Assembly (NCBI GenBank): GCA_003500955.1
Contig: DNQP01000229.1
Coordinates: 1-27,201, forward strand
Source: Curvibacter sp.
GTDB taxonomy: Bacteria; Pseudomonadota; Gammaproteobacteria; Burkholderiales; Burkholderiaceae_C
DNA: 27,201 bases
Reading direction: 5' to 3'
The notes under the pieces: generated by a model
What the model was told of the DNA's origin: nothing
What the model saw: only the letters and a program-made list of their open reading frames with translations
The model's database searches: none
Position numbers and translations under genes: made by a program
Shown here: piece after piece, positions 9,635 through 19,394 of the stretch
Layout: each line of letters starts with the position of its first letter
Position numbering within the stretch: position 1 is the stretch's first letter

Positions 9635-9903
9635 GTCGTTTCTTTTTCAGAAGAGGAAGGGAGCAAACCAGAGAACAGGCGCCGGGGCTGCTCGGGTACC
9701 GGGTCGTGACCGCCGGCGCACCAGGGGTGGCAACGCAGCAGGCGACCCATGGTCAGCGCGCTACCGGTCAGGGCACCGTGCCGACGCAAGGCGTCCAGCG
9801 CGTAAAGGGAACAGGTCGGCTCGAAACGGCAGGCCGAGCCCAGCCAAGGGCTGAGAAAGTAGCGGTAGGCACGCACCAGGCCGATGAGCAGGCGCGCCAT
9901 CAT
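9631..9903 (-). CDS. yidD: YidD, membrane protein insertion efficiency factor
   Basis: A 90-residue protein with the YidD signature: an amphipathic N-terminus (LLIGLVRAYRYFLSPWLG), then CRFEPTCSLYALDALRRHG and CHPWCAGGHDPVP with the conserved cysteines. It is thought to aid YidC-dependent insertion at the inner face of the membrane. The ATG at 9903 overlaps the rnpA stop as ATGA, and the stop overlaps the yidC start in the same way, so rnpA-yidD-yidC form a coupled chain. A second ATG at 9900 would remove only one residue. Confidence 0.95.
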   Translation of the reverse strand: MMARLLIGLVRAYRYFLSPWLGSACRFEPTCSLYALDALRRHGALTGSALTMGRLLRCHPWCAGGHDPVPEQPRRLFSGLLPSSSEKETT

Positions 9904-10322
9904 GCTGCCACCCGCCGGTCGTTGTGGGCGCGCTTGAACAACTGTTCGACCTCGTGACGAACTGCTGCACGGAGCAGATCCGATGCGGCGCTGCGGAATT
10001 GCTGCCGGTCATAGGCGGACCGCAGGCGCACGAGGTAGGCCGCATCGGTCGGCGCGGCCAGCTGTCGCTCGCCGATGCTGTAGATCTGGCGCTTGATGAG
10101 GTTGCGGGTCACGGCCCTGCGTGCCCAACGCTTGGGCACCATGGCACCGAGCCAGAGACCACCCGCAGGAAAAGGCCCGGCCGGCGCCGCGGCGGGCGAT
10201 GACATTTCGGAACCCATCTGCAGTTCCAGGCGGTGCATGACGAAATGCTCCGTGCGGGCCAGGGGAGTCGATGCCAGCAAAGCCTGAAACTGGGACTGTG
10301 TTTTCAACCGTCGTGCCTGCAC
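9900..10322 (-). CDS. rnpA: RnpA, protein subunit of ribonuclease P
   Basis: The small basic protein that binds RNase P RNA and helps it process the 5' ends of pre-tRNAs. The family core is visible: RRLKTQSQFQALL near the N-terminus and the RNR motif in KRWARRAVTRNLIKRQIY. With the GTG start at 10322, which has GGAAAG six bases upstream, the protein is 140 residues. A GTG at 10349 adds nine residues (MRLPAGKRT) but has no Shine-Dalgarno. There is an Ala/Pro/Gly-rich insertion of roughly 20 residues (GSEMSSPAAAPAGPFPAGG) before WLGAMVPKRW, making the protein longer than the usual ~120. The start region lies in a predicted RNA hairpin (see findings). Confidence 0.92.
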   Translation of the reverse strand: MQARRLKTQSQFQALLASTPLARTEHFVMHRLELQMGSEMSSPAAAPAGPFPAGGLWLGAMVPKRWARRAVTRNLIKRQIYSIGERQLAAPTDAAYLVRLRSAYDRQQFRSAASDLLRAAVRHEVEQLFKRAHNDRRVAA

Positions 10323-10352
10323 GGTGCGCTTTCCAGCAGGCAGACGCACCGT
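10321..10352 (-). promoter_or_regulatory. Hairpin holding the rnpA translation start
   Basis: On the minus-strand transcript an 8-bp perfect stem (arms 10345-10352 and 10321-10328, ACGGTGCG / CGCACCGT) closes a 16-base loop. The loop holds the GGAAAG ribosome-binding site, and the likely GTG start (10322-10320) sits at the 3' foot of the stem. A second, smaller palindrome lies just upstream at 10366-10380, between rpmH and rnpA. Either could tune rnpA expression relative to rpmH; this is inferred from symmetry only. Confidence 0.4.
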
Positions 10353-10380
10353 TTCAGGACCGCGTGCCGGTTGAACCGGC

Positions 10381-10515
10381 TCAGACGGCCAGACGCTTGC
10401 GGCCCTTGGCGCGACGTGCGTTGATCACGGCACGGCCGCCACGGGTCTTCATGCGGACCAGGAAACCATGGGTACGGGCGCGGCGGATCTTGGAAGGCTG
10501 GTAAGTACGTTTCAT
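10381..10515 (-). CDS. rpmH: RpmH, 50S ribosomal protein L34
   Basis: A 44-residue basic ribosomal protein, complete. It begins [18 protein letters not shown] and ends in [14 protein letters not shown], a near-perfect match to the family consensus and its invariant length. An AGGA lies about ten bases before the ATG. It is the first gene of the rpmH-rnpA-yidD-yidC cluster that diverges from dnaA, the standard arrangement beside bacterial origins. A promoter on the minus strand at 10674-10702 would give a leader of about 150 bases. Confidence 0.98.
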   Translation of the reverse strand: MKRTYQPSKIRRARTHGFLVRMKTRGGRAVINARRAKGRKRLAV

Positions 10516-10673
10516 CTCGAAATCCTAGTGATAGAGCGGTGATTTTTTCTACCCGCAACGGCGTCTGCCAAGTTGGCGACAGCGCCCGGGCCATGTCCCG
10601 CCCGCTTGTCCGTTCCGCGACCGGCACCTTGCGGTGCGATCCGGGCACGCCACAGGCCTCGGGAAAACCGCGA

Positions 10674-10702
10674 ATTATCGCAAAATTTTCCAATCCCGGC
10701 AA
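10674..10702 (-). promoter_or_regulatory. Predicted sigma-70 promoter of the rpmH operon
   Basis: On the minus strand TTGCCG (10702-10697) and GATAAT (10679-10674) are separated by exactly 17 bases, four of six and five of six consensus matches. The spacer is AT-rich (contains AAAATTTT). Start of transcription would be near 10667, leaving about 150 bases of leader before rpmH, in which I see no recognisable riboswitch. Confidence 0.65.
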
Positions 10703-10757
10703 TGCCTTGGCGCACGCCATGCATGCAGAACCTGAAGCTCGGGCGTTCGCCGGGCTG

Positions 10758-10786
10758 TTGTGGATAAATTCTTGATAAATTACAAT
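10758..10786 (+). promoter_or_regulatory. Predicted dnaA promoter overlapped by a DnaA box
   Basis: TTGTGG (10758-10763) and TACAAT (10781-10786) are 17 bases apart on the plus strand, with start of transcription near 10793 and dnaA ATG at 10830. The -35 element overlaps a perfect reverse-orientation DnaA box, TGTGGATAA at 10759-10767. DnaA bound there should block RNA polymerase, the classic autorepression arrangement. The elements are read from sequence; the repression is inferred. Confidence 0.6.
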
Positions 10787-10816
10787 TTCGGCTCCCGCCG
10801 GCACTCAATATCCACA
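10759..10816 (+). promoter_or_regulatory. DnaA boxes in the rpmH-dnaA region
   Basis: Two sites flank the predicted dnaA start of transcription: TGTGGATAA at 10759-10767 (perfect match to TTATCCACA on the minus strand) and ATATCCACA at 10808-10816 (one mismatch, plus strand). Both are 9-mers of the expected form. The rest of the 314-base rpmH-dnaA gap shows no further convincing box, so this looks like a control region more than the main unwinding site. Confidence 0.7.
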
Positions 10817-10829
10817 ATAATCCCTCTCC

Positions 10830-12242
10830 ATGAGCCAGGGCCCCCTCCATACCCAGCCGGCCAGTTCCCACCAGGATGCCGGCCCCAGCCTCTGGCAGGC
10901 TTGCGTCGACCAGCTGGCCCAGGAACTGCCAGAACAGCAGTTCAACACCTGGATCAAGCCCCTGACAGCGCAGCTGGCCGAGGATTACTCACGCCTCACG
11001 CTGTACGTGGTCAACCGCTTCAAGCTGGACTGGATCCGGGCCCAGTACAGCCACCGGATCGCCGATCTGCTGGAAAAGATCTATGGCCAGCCGATACCCA
11101 TTGAGTTGGCGCTTACCCCGCGTGAGAACCAGGTAAGGCCTCGTGATATGTCCGTGGATGTGGAGACTGTCCCGGTTGAAGAGCCTTATGTAGGCGGCCC
11201 GGAGCGGGTCTTGCCGGCCAACCGGCATCGGCTCAACACGGCGTTGACCTTCGAGACCCTGGTCGAAGGCACCGCCAACCGCATGGCCCGCGCGGCCGCC
11301 ATGCATGTCGCAGGTTCACCGGGCCAGCTCTACAACCCCTTGTTCATCTATGGCGGGGTTGGCCTGGGCAAGACCCACCTGATCCATGCCGTCGGCAACC
11401 GCCTGCTGGCCGAGCGACCGAACGCCAAAGTTCTCTACATCCATGCCGAGCAGTTTGTGTCGGATGTGGTCAAGGCCTACCAGCGCAAGACTTTCGACGA
11501 GTTCAAGGACAAATACCATTCCCTGGACCTGCTGCTGATCGACGACGTGCAGTTCTTCGCCAACAAGGACCGCACCCAGGAGGAGTTTTTCAACGCTTTC
11601 GAAGCCCTGCTGGCCAAGAAATCGCACATCGTGATGACCAGTGACACTTATCCCAAGGGTCTGCTGGACATCCATGAGCGTCTGGTGTCACGCTTCGACT
11701 CCGGTCTGACGGTGGCCATCGAGCCGCCCGAACTGGAAATGCGAGTGGCCATCCTGATCAACAAGGCCTTGAGTGAGGGTGCCGAGATGCCCGAGGAAGT
11801 GGCTTTCTTCGTGGCCAAGAACGTGCGCTCCAACGTGCGCGAGCTCGAGGGCGCGCTGCGCAAGATCCTCGCCTACTCGCGCTTCAACCAGAAGGACATT
11901 TCCATCCAGTTGGCCCGTGAGGCACTGCGCGACCTGCTGTCGATCCAGAACCGGCAGATCTCGGTGGAAAACATCCAGAAAACGGTGGCCGACTATTACA
12001 AAATCAAAGTCGCCGACATGTATTCCAAGAAGCGCCCGGCGAGCATTGCCAGGCCACGCCAGATCGCCATGTACCTGGCCAAGGAATTGACCCAGAAGAG
12101 CCTGCCCGAGATTGGTGAGCTCTTCGGCGGTCGCGACCACACCACCGTGCTGCACGCCGTGCGCAAGATTTCTGCGGAACGTCAGCAACTGACCGAACTG
12201 AACCAGCAGCTGCATGTGCTGGAGCAGACCCTCAAAGGCTAG
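10830..12242 (+). CDS. dnaA: DnaA, chromosomal replication initiator protein
   Basis: The AAA+ initiator that binds DnaA boxes and opens the origin. The 470-residue protein has all four domains. Domain I is at about residues 20-90 ([25 protein letters not shown]). A linker of about 45 residues follows. The AAA+ domain carries Walker [11 protein letters not shown] and Walker [11 protein letters not shown]. The C-terminal helix-turn-helix carries the DnaA signature [15 protein letters not shown]. The start at 10830 has no strong Shine-Dalgarno (CCCTCTCC upstream), so translation may be inefficient by design. Regulation is probably autorepression through the boxes at 10759 and 10808. Confidence 0.98.
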   Translation: MSQGPLHTQPASSHQDAGPSLWQACVDQLAQELPEQQFNTWIKPLTAQLAEDYSRLTLYVVNRFKLDWIRAQYSHRIADLLEKIYGQPIPIELALTPRENQVRPRDMSVDVETVPVEEPYVGGPERVLPANRHRLNTALTFETLVEGTANRMARAAAMHVAGSPGQLYNPLFIYGGVGLGKTHLIHAVGNRLLAERPNAKVLYIHAEQFVSDVVKAYQRKTFDEFKDKYHSLDLLLIDDVQFFANKDRTQEEFFNAFEALLAKKSHIVMTSDTYPKGLLDIHERLVSRFDSGLTVAIEPPELEMRVAILINKALSEGAEMPEEVAFFVAKNVRSNVRELEGALRKILAYSRFNQKDISIQLAREALRDLLSIQNRQISVENIQKTVADYYKIKVADMYSKKRPASIARPRQIAMYLAKELTQKSLPEIGELFGGRDHTTVLHAVRKISAERQQLTELNQQLHVLEQTLKG

Positions 12243-12311
12243 AAGGAGCATTTTCCCGACCATCGATGACTGGCTAGCAAACCTGGGGATAGTTCTGGCA
12301 CAAGTAGGAAC

Positions 12312-12320
12312 TTATCCACA
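12312..12320 (+). promoter_or_regulatory. Perfect DnaA box
   Basis: TTATCCACA, an exact match to the consensus 9-mer, 70 bases after the dnaA stop codon. Confidence 0.8.
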
Positions 12321-12429
12321 AGCTGAGGCCCGGAACAGAAGTTATGCAGGTCCAGCAAGCTGCTTCGGGTCACCGGACGCACAGGGTTCTACCGTGGCCA
12401 AGTGCTTGATAAAAAAAGGGAAAATGAGG

Positions 12430-12490
12430 CTGTCCACAGAAAGTCGCGTGCTTTAACTACTACTACTAATTTGAAATAGAGAAAATAAGG
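12430..12490 (+). promoter_or_regulatory. DnaA-trio-like element with adjoining DnaA box and AT-rich segment
   Basis: The order DnaA-like box (12430-12438), GC-rich step (12443-12451), four tandem CTA triplets (12457-12468) and AT-rich DNA (12468-12490) matches the basal unwinding layout known from Bacillus and proposed to be widespread. The box is imperfect and the box-to-trio spacing is 18 bases, so the assignment needs a melting assay or comparison with relatives. Confidence 0.6.
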
Positions 12491-12504
12491 AAGAGGTTGG
12501 CAAC

Positions 12505-13611
12505 ATGATCGTCCTGAAGGCAACACAAGACAAAGTCCTTTCCGTATTCCAGTCGGTCTCCGGCATCGTGGAACGCCGCCACACCTTGCCCATCCTGGCC
12601 AATGTGATGATCCGCAAGACAGGCAGTGCCCTGCAGTTCACGACCAGCGACCTCGAGATCCAGATCCGGACCACCGCAGAGCTCGATGGCGACACGGGCA
12701 ACTTCACCACCACGGTGGGCGCACGCAAGCTGATCGACATCCTGCGCACCATGCCGGCGGACCAGACGGTTTCGCTGGAGTCGAGCCAGAACAAGCTCAT
12801 CCTCAAGGGTGGCAAGAGCAAGTTCACGCTGCAGACCCTGCCGGCGGAGGATTTCCCGCTGGTCCAGGAGGCGGCCAACTTCGGTCCCAAGTTCAGCGTG
12901 CCCCAGAAGACCCTCAAGGATCTGCTGGGGCAGGTGTCCTTTTCCATGGCGGTGCATGACATCCGCTACTACCTCAACGGCATCCTTTTCGTCGCCGAGG
13001 GTAAGCAGCTCAGCCTCGTGGCCACCGACGGCCACCGCCTGGCTTTCGCCTCGGCGACGCTGGATGTCGAAGTGCCCAAGCAGGAAGTCATCCTGCCGCG
13101 CAAGACCGTGCTCGAGATGCAGCGTCTGCTCAGCGATGCCGAGGGTGCCATCGAGATGCAATTCGCAAGCAACCAGGCTAACTTCAGCTTTGGTGGCATG
13201 GAGTTCGTGACCAAGCTGGTCGAAGGCAAGTTCCCGGACTACAACCGCGTGATCCCCAAGAATCACAAGAACGCCATCGTGCTGGGCCGCCAGCCGTTGC
13301 TGGCTAGCCTGCAGCGCACGGCCATCCTGACCAGCGACAAGTTCAAAGGTGTACGCCTGAATATCGATCCTGGCACGCTGCGTGTGGCCTCCAACAACGC
13401 CGAGCAGGAAGAAGCCGTGGACGAGCTCGATATCGACTACAGCGGCGACAGCATCGAGATCGGATTCAATGTGACCTACCTGATCGATGTGCTGACGAAC
13501 ATGGAGCAGGACATGGTCAAGGTTGAACTGTCCGACTCCAACAGCTCGGCCCTGATCACCATCCCCGACAATCACAGCTTCAAGTACGTTGTGATGCCCA
13601 TGCGCATCTGA
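12505..13611 (+). CDS. dnaN: DnaN, DNA polymerase III beta sliding clamp
   Basis: The ring-shaped clamp that tethers DNA polymerase III to the template. At 368 residues it is full length, with three repeated clamp domains. Recognisable pieces are the N-terminal VSGIVERRHTLPILANVMI, the central YYLNGILF and TDGHRLAFA, and the C-terminal DNHSFKYVVMPMRI, which forms part of the partner-binding pocket. ATG at 12505 is preceded by GGAAGAGG. It lies downstream of dnaA across the candidate origin, the usual arrangement. Confidence 0.98.
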   Translation: MIVLKATQDKVLSVFQSVSGIVERRHTLPILANVMIRKTGSALQFTTSDLEIQIRTTAELDGDTGNFTTTVGARKLIDILRTMPADQTVSLESSQNKLILKGGKSKFTLQTLPAEDFPLVQEAANFGPKFSVPQKTLKDLLGQVSFSMAVHDIRYYLNGILFVAEGKQLSLVATDGHRLAFASATLDVEVPKQEVILPRKTVLEMQRLLSDAEGAIEMQFASNQANFSFGGMEFVTKLVEGKFPDYNRVIPKNHKNAIVLGRQPLLASLQRTAILTSDKFKGVRLNIDPGTLRVASNNAEQEEAVDELDIDYSGDSIEIGFNVTYLIDVLTNMEQDMVKVELSDSNSSALITIPDNHSFKYVVMPMRI

Positions 13612-13628
13612 ACGGAAGTCTGGAACCA

Positions 13629-16284
<2,656 letters not shown>

Positions 16285-16289
16285 TCGCG

Positions 16290-16319
16290 TCGCGGGGCAA
16301 TTCCCCTGCGATCCGCAGG
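16290..16319 (+). terminator. Terminator-like hairpins after gyrB
   Basis: Just after the gyrB stop, TCGCGGGG (16290-16297) can pair with CCCCTGCGA (16303-16311) with one bulged T. CCTGCG (16305-16310) can instead pair with CGCAGG (16314-16319). The two stems are mutually exclusive. There is no T run, so termination is uncertain. Confidence 0.35.
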
Positions 16320-16370
16320 CGTTTGGGCGCGGGCGGTGTGGGGGCGCGCGCTTTGTTCCACACTGCGCGC

Positions 16371-16958
16371 ATGAACCGCAAACGCCTCCACCTGCTCGGC
16401 CTCCTCGGACTGGCGGCCAGTCCGCTGTGGGCCTCCACGCCTGCTCCCACTTCCGGATCTGCTGCGCTTGCGCCACCGGCCGAGCTGGCCGCCTTTGGCA
16501 GCGGCTGGCAGTTGCGTGGCAGCGGGGTGCTGCGCTTCTTCGGCTTCAAGGCCTACGACGCCCATCTCTGGCTCACGCCGGGACCGGCGGACTTTTCCTA
16601 CGCCCGGCCCTTCGCCCTGGACATACGCTACGACATGAACATCAAGGGCAGTGACATCGTCAACACCTCGCTGATTGAGCTGTCGCGCATCACGCCCACC
16701 CCCACCGAGCAGCTCAACGCCTGGAATGCCTTGATGAACTCGATCTTCACCGATGTGAAGCCAGGGGACCGCCTGGTCGGCGTGCATCTGCCGGCTCGAG
16801 GGGTCCGCTTCTTCCTCAACGGACAGCTGCGTGGCGAGTCCTCGGACACCGCCTTCAGCGAAGCCTTTTTCAAGATCTGGCTCGATCCCGCCACCAAACG
16901 GCCGGAACTGCGCGCCCGCCTGCTCGGTCTGGGCGGTAGCACCTCGGTGGCGCAGTAG
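16371..16958 (+). CDS. Chalcone isomerase-like periplasmic protein
   Basis: A 195-residue protein with a signal peptide (KRLHLLGLLGLAASPLWAS, likely cleaved after about residue 22). Its mature part resembles the bacterial chalcone-isomerase-like domain: GSGVLRFFGFKAYDAHLWL, ALDIRYDMNIKGSDIV, and a C-terminal FNGQLRG-type turn (FFLNGQLRGESSDTAFSEAFFKIWL). These bacterial proteins are not thought to act in flavonoid synthesis and their role is unknown, possibly fatty-acid or lipid binding. ATG at 16371 was chosen because it starts the signal peptide; the frame extends to a TTG at 16323. Family assignment is from motif recognition alone. Confidence 0.78.
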   Translation: MNRKRLHLLGLLGLAASPLWASTPAPTSGSAALAPPAELAAFGSGWQLRGSGVLRFFGFKAYDAHLWLTPGPADFSYARPFALDIRYDMNIKGSDIVNTSLIELSRITPTPTEQLNAWNALMNSIFTDVKPGDRLVGVHLPARGVRFFLNGQLRGESSDTAFSEAFFKIWLDPATKRPELRARLLGLGGSTSVAQ

Positions 16959-17044
16959 CCACAGCGACATCCTTTGGCACAGGCCGGCCTGCGGGCTTGC
17001 CCGCATAATCCTGTCCAGATCCCCCAGGCCAGCGAGTCGTCTGC

Positions 17045-18577
17045 ATGAGTGACAAGAAACCCTTCGAGATTGCACGCGAGGCGCTCAAGCAGATCACGGC
17101 GCGCAAGCTCCTGCCCACCCCGGTGAATTACCAGGCGGTCTACAACGAGATCGCGGGCGTGCCCAACGTCCAGCCCTTTCCCGAGGAGCCGCTGCGGCGC
17201 ATCGCGCAAGCCCTGCCGGCACGCAACCCGGGGCAGGAGAAGCAGCGCAGCCTGATGGAATACGCCATCGGCCAGCGCAACTGGGCTGGCGTGCAGAACG
17301 CACTGGTTGCCTACGCGGGTTTCATCACCGCTGGCACGGGCGACACCGGCCCGGCGCCGCTGGCACCCACACCTGGGGTGCCGGCGCTGACCCCCGAATT
17401 CTTCGAACAGATCGCGCGCCTGATCGAGTACACCCGGCCGGCGCTCGGCGAGGACGACGCGCGCTTCCAGGAGCAGCTTCAGCTGGTCGTGCGGGCACTG
17501 CGCGACCCCGCGGCCGAGGCCTACAAGGTCAAGGCCCTGCTCGCCGACTTCAGTCACCGCCTGTCCTTTGCTGCGGAGGATCAGGCCGAGGTCCGCGTGA
17601 CCCTGCTCAAGCTGCTGCAACTCATCATCGAGAACATCGGCGAGCTCAGCATGGACGAGGCCTGGCTCAAGGGTCAGGCCGACGCGCTGCGCGAGGCCGC
17701 CCAGCCGCCGCTGACCCTGCGCCGTCTGGACGACGTGGAGCGCCGCCTCAAGGACGTGATCTTCAAGCAGAAGGACGCCAAGGGCCGGGCCCTGGAGGCG
17801 CAGGAAGAGCTGCGCCAGATGCTGGCCACCTTCATCGCGCGTCTGTCGCAGATGGTCGAGTCCAGCGGCGCCTACCAGGGCAAGATGGAAGAGAGCGTCA
17901 AGCAGATCGAGCAGGCCAAGAAGATCGAGGACATCGCACCGGTGCTCAAGGAGGTGATCAGCGCCACCCGCCACATGGGCACCGAGTCGGCCGGCGTGCG
18001 CGACGAACTGCGTGCCATGCGCGAGAAGACCCAGGCCACTGAGGCCGAGCTCGTCAAGTTGCACCGCGAACTGGACCGTGTCAGCGCCCAGGCGCGCCAC
18101 GATACCCTGACTGGCGCGCTCAACCGCCACGGCCTGGACGAGGCCATGAACCGCGAGGTGTCCACCGTGAGACGCAAGGACACACCCTTGTCCGTCGCCT
18201 TGCTGGACATCGACAATTTCAAGAAGCTCAACGACGCCAAGGGCCACGAGACGGGCGATGCAGCGCTGGCCCATCTGGCCACGGTGGCGCGCGAGTGCAT
18301 GCGCCCGCAGGACACGCTGGCCCGTTACGGCGGCGAAGAGTTCGTGATCCTGCTGCCCGATACGCCGCTGGACAAGGGCGTGGAGGCCATGACCCGCCTG
18401 CAGCGTGAACTCAGCAAACGCATCTTCCTCGCCGGGGGAGACAAGGTGTTGATCACCTTCAGCGCCGGCGTGGCCCAGCTGTCCGCGAGCGAGTCCGGGG
18501 CCGAGGCCATACGCCGCGCTGACCAGGCCATGTACCTAGCCAAGCGCGCGGGCAAGAACCGCGTGATCGCTGCGTGA
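17045..18577 (+). CDS. Diguanylate cyclase with long helical N-terminal region
   Basis: Makes c-di-GMP from two GTP. The C-terminal GGDEF domain (about residues 345-508) has the active-site GGEEF at 429-433. An inhibitory I-site RxxD (RPQD) lies five residues upstream, so product inhibition is expected. The first ~330 residues carry no sensor domain I recognise. They are mostly helical with charged, coiled-coil-like stretches and no membrane segment, so the protein is probably cytosolic. It begins MSDKKPFEIAREALKQITARKLLPTPVNYQAVYNEIAG, which resembles the N-terminus of a group of GGDEF proteins in Burkholderiales. The NnrU-like gene follows after 25 bases and may be co-transcribed. Confidence 0.93.
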   Translation: MSDKKPFEIAREALKQITARKLLPTPVNYQAVYNEIAGVPNVQPFPEEPLRRIAQALPARNPGQEKQRSLMEYAIGQRNWAGVQNALVAYAGFITAGTGDTGPAPLAPTPGVPALTPEFFEQIARLIEYTRPALGEDDARFQEQLQLVVRALRDPAAEAYKVKALLADFSHRLSFAAEDQAEVRVTLLKLLQLIIENIGELSMDEAWLKGQADALREAAQPPLTLRRLDDVERRLKDVIFKQKDAKGRALEAQEELRQMLATFIARLSQMVESSGAYQGKMEESVKQIEQAKKIEDIAPVLKEVISATRHMGTESAGVRDELRAMREKTQATEAELVKLHRELDRVSAQARHDTLTGALNRHGLDEAMNREVSTVRRKDTPLSVALLDIDNFKKLNDAKGHETGDAALAHLATVARECMRPQDTLARYGGEEFVILLPDTPLDKGVEAMTRLQRELSKRIFLAGGDKVLITFSAGVAQLSASESGAEAIRRADQAMYLAKRAGKNRVIAA

Positions 18578-18602
18578 AGACAGACAGACCCAGGAGCAAG
18601 CC

Positions 18603-19181
18603 ATGAAGATGTTGATCGCCGGACTCGTGATGTTTCTGGGTGTGCATTCGCTGCGCATGCTGGCGCCCGCCTGGCGCGAGCAGATGAAGGACCGACTGGG
18701 CCAGGGCGGCTGGAAAGGGCTGTATTCCCTGCTCTCGCTGATCGGTCTGGCACTGATCGCCTGGGGTTTTGACCTGGCGCGCGAGCAGCCCGTGTTGCTC
18801 TGGAGCCCGCCGATGGGCATGCGTCACGCAGCGTCCTTGCTGACGCTGCTGGCCTTCATTCTGCTGGCCGCGGCGTATGTGCCGGGCAACCACCTCAAGG
18901 CAAGACTGGGCCATCCCATGGTGCTGGCCGTCAAGGCCTGGGCCCTGGCCCATCTGATGGCCACGGGCATGCTGGCCCACCTGCTCCTTTTCGGCAGCTT
19001 CCTGATCTGGGCCGTGGCCAACTATGCCATCTCGCGCCGGCGCGACCGCCGCGAGGGGGTGACCTACGCCGCTGGCAAGACCGTGCCGACGGGCATCACG
19101 CTGCTGCTGGGCGTGGCTGGCTGGGCCGTCTTCGCCTTCGGCCTGCACGGCCTGCTGATCGGCATCAAGCCGTTTGGTTGA
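18603..19181 (+). CDS. NnrU-like membrane protein
   Basis: A 192-residue inner-membrane protein with about five or six hydrophobic segments. It fits the NnrU family: GLVMFLGVHSLRML at the N-terminus, AYVPGNHLKARLGHPMVLAVKAWALAHLMATG in the middle. NnrU was named from a nitric-oxide-responsive locus near denitrification genes, but no denitrification gene is visible here, so that role should not be assumed. The ATG is preceded by CAGGAG. Its stop lies three bases from the stop of the convergent DUF2788 gene, leaving no room for a terminator between them. Confidence 0.85.
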   Translation: MKMLIAGLVMFLGVHSLRMLAPAWREQMKDRLGQGGWKGLYSLLSLIGLALIAWGFDLAREQPVLLWSPPMGMRHAASLLTLLAFILLAAAYVPGNHLKARLGHPMVLAVKAWALAHLMATGMLAHLLLFGSFLIWAVANYAISRRRDRREGVTYAAGKTVPTGITLLLGVAGWAVFAFGLHGLLIGIKPFG

Positions 19182-19184
19182 AGG

Positions 19185-19394
19185 CTATTTCTCCAGCACC
19201 CACTGGATCACGAACTTGGCCGCAAAGCCCACCATGCCGAAGGCCAGGCCCAGGAAGAGCACGAAGGTGCCGAAGCGTCCGGCCTTCGACTCCCATGCGA
19301 GCTGGGCGATGATGAACAGCATGTAGAGCATGAAGGCGCCCACGCCGAAGCTCAGGCCGAAGGCGGCGATCTGCTCTTCGCTGTAACCGAACAT
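19185..19394 (-). CDS. DUF2788 family small membrane protein
   Basis: A 69-residue protein with two membrane segments (about 14-31 and 44-64) and the family-typical sequence MFGYSEEQIAAFGLSFGVGAFMLYMLFIIAQLAWESKAG, matching the uncharacterised DUF2788 family of Betaproteobacteria from memory. Its ATG overlaps the stop of the DUF2189 gene by one base (TGATG), so the two are translated from one message. Function unknown. Confidence 0.82.
   Translation of the reverse strand: MFGYSEEQIAAFGLSFGVGAFMLYMLFIIAQLAWESKAGRFGTFVLFLGLAFGMVGFAAKFVIQWVLEK

Larger units (their letters stand above)
12243..12504. other. Candidate replication origin (oriC) unwinding region between dnaA and dnaN
   Basis: This 262-base non-coding region holds a perfect DnaA box (TTATCCACA, 12312-12320), a degenerate box in reverse (TGGGGATAG, 12284-12292) and CTGTCCACA (12430-12438, two mismatches). 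The last is followed by GC-rich GTCGCGTGC (12443-12451), then four CTA triplets (12457-12468) and AT-rich DNA up to about 12490. On the complementary strand the triplets read 3'-GAT repeats, the DnaA-trio pattern described for bacterial unwinding elements. A run of seven A residues lies at 12411-12417. The dnaN ribosome-binding site follows directly. Confidence 0.65.

Noticed and set aside
8132..9709. A 525-codon open frame antisense to yidC
   Set aside because: Its product is His/Gln/Gly-rich low-complexity sequence, while yidC fits its family over the full length.
12342..12350. TTATGCAGG as another DnaA box in the candidate origin
   Set aside because: Three mismatches to TTATCCACA including the CCACA core, so I do not count it.
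16628..18274. A 548-codon open frame antisense to the larger diguanylate cyclase
   Set aside because: No recognisable domain; shadow of the GGDEF gene.
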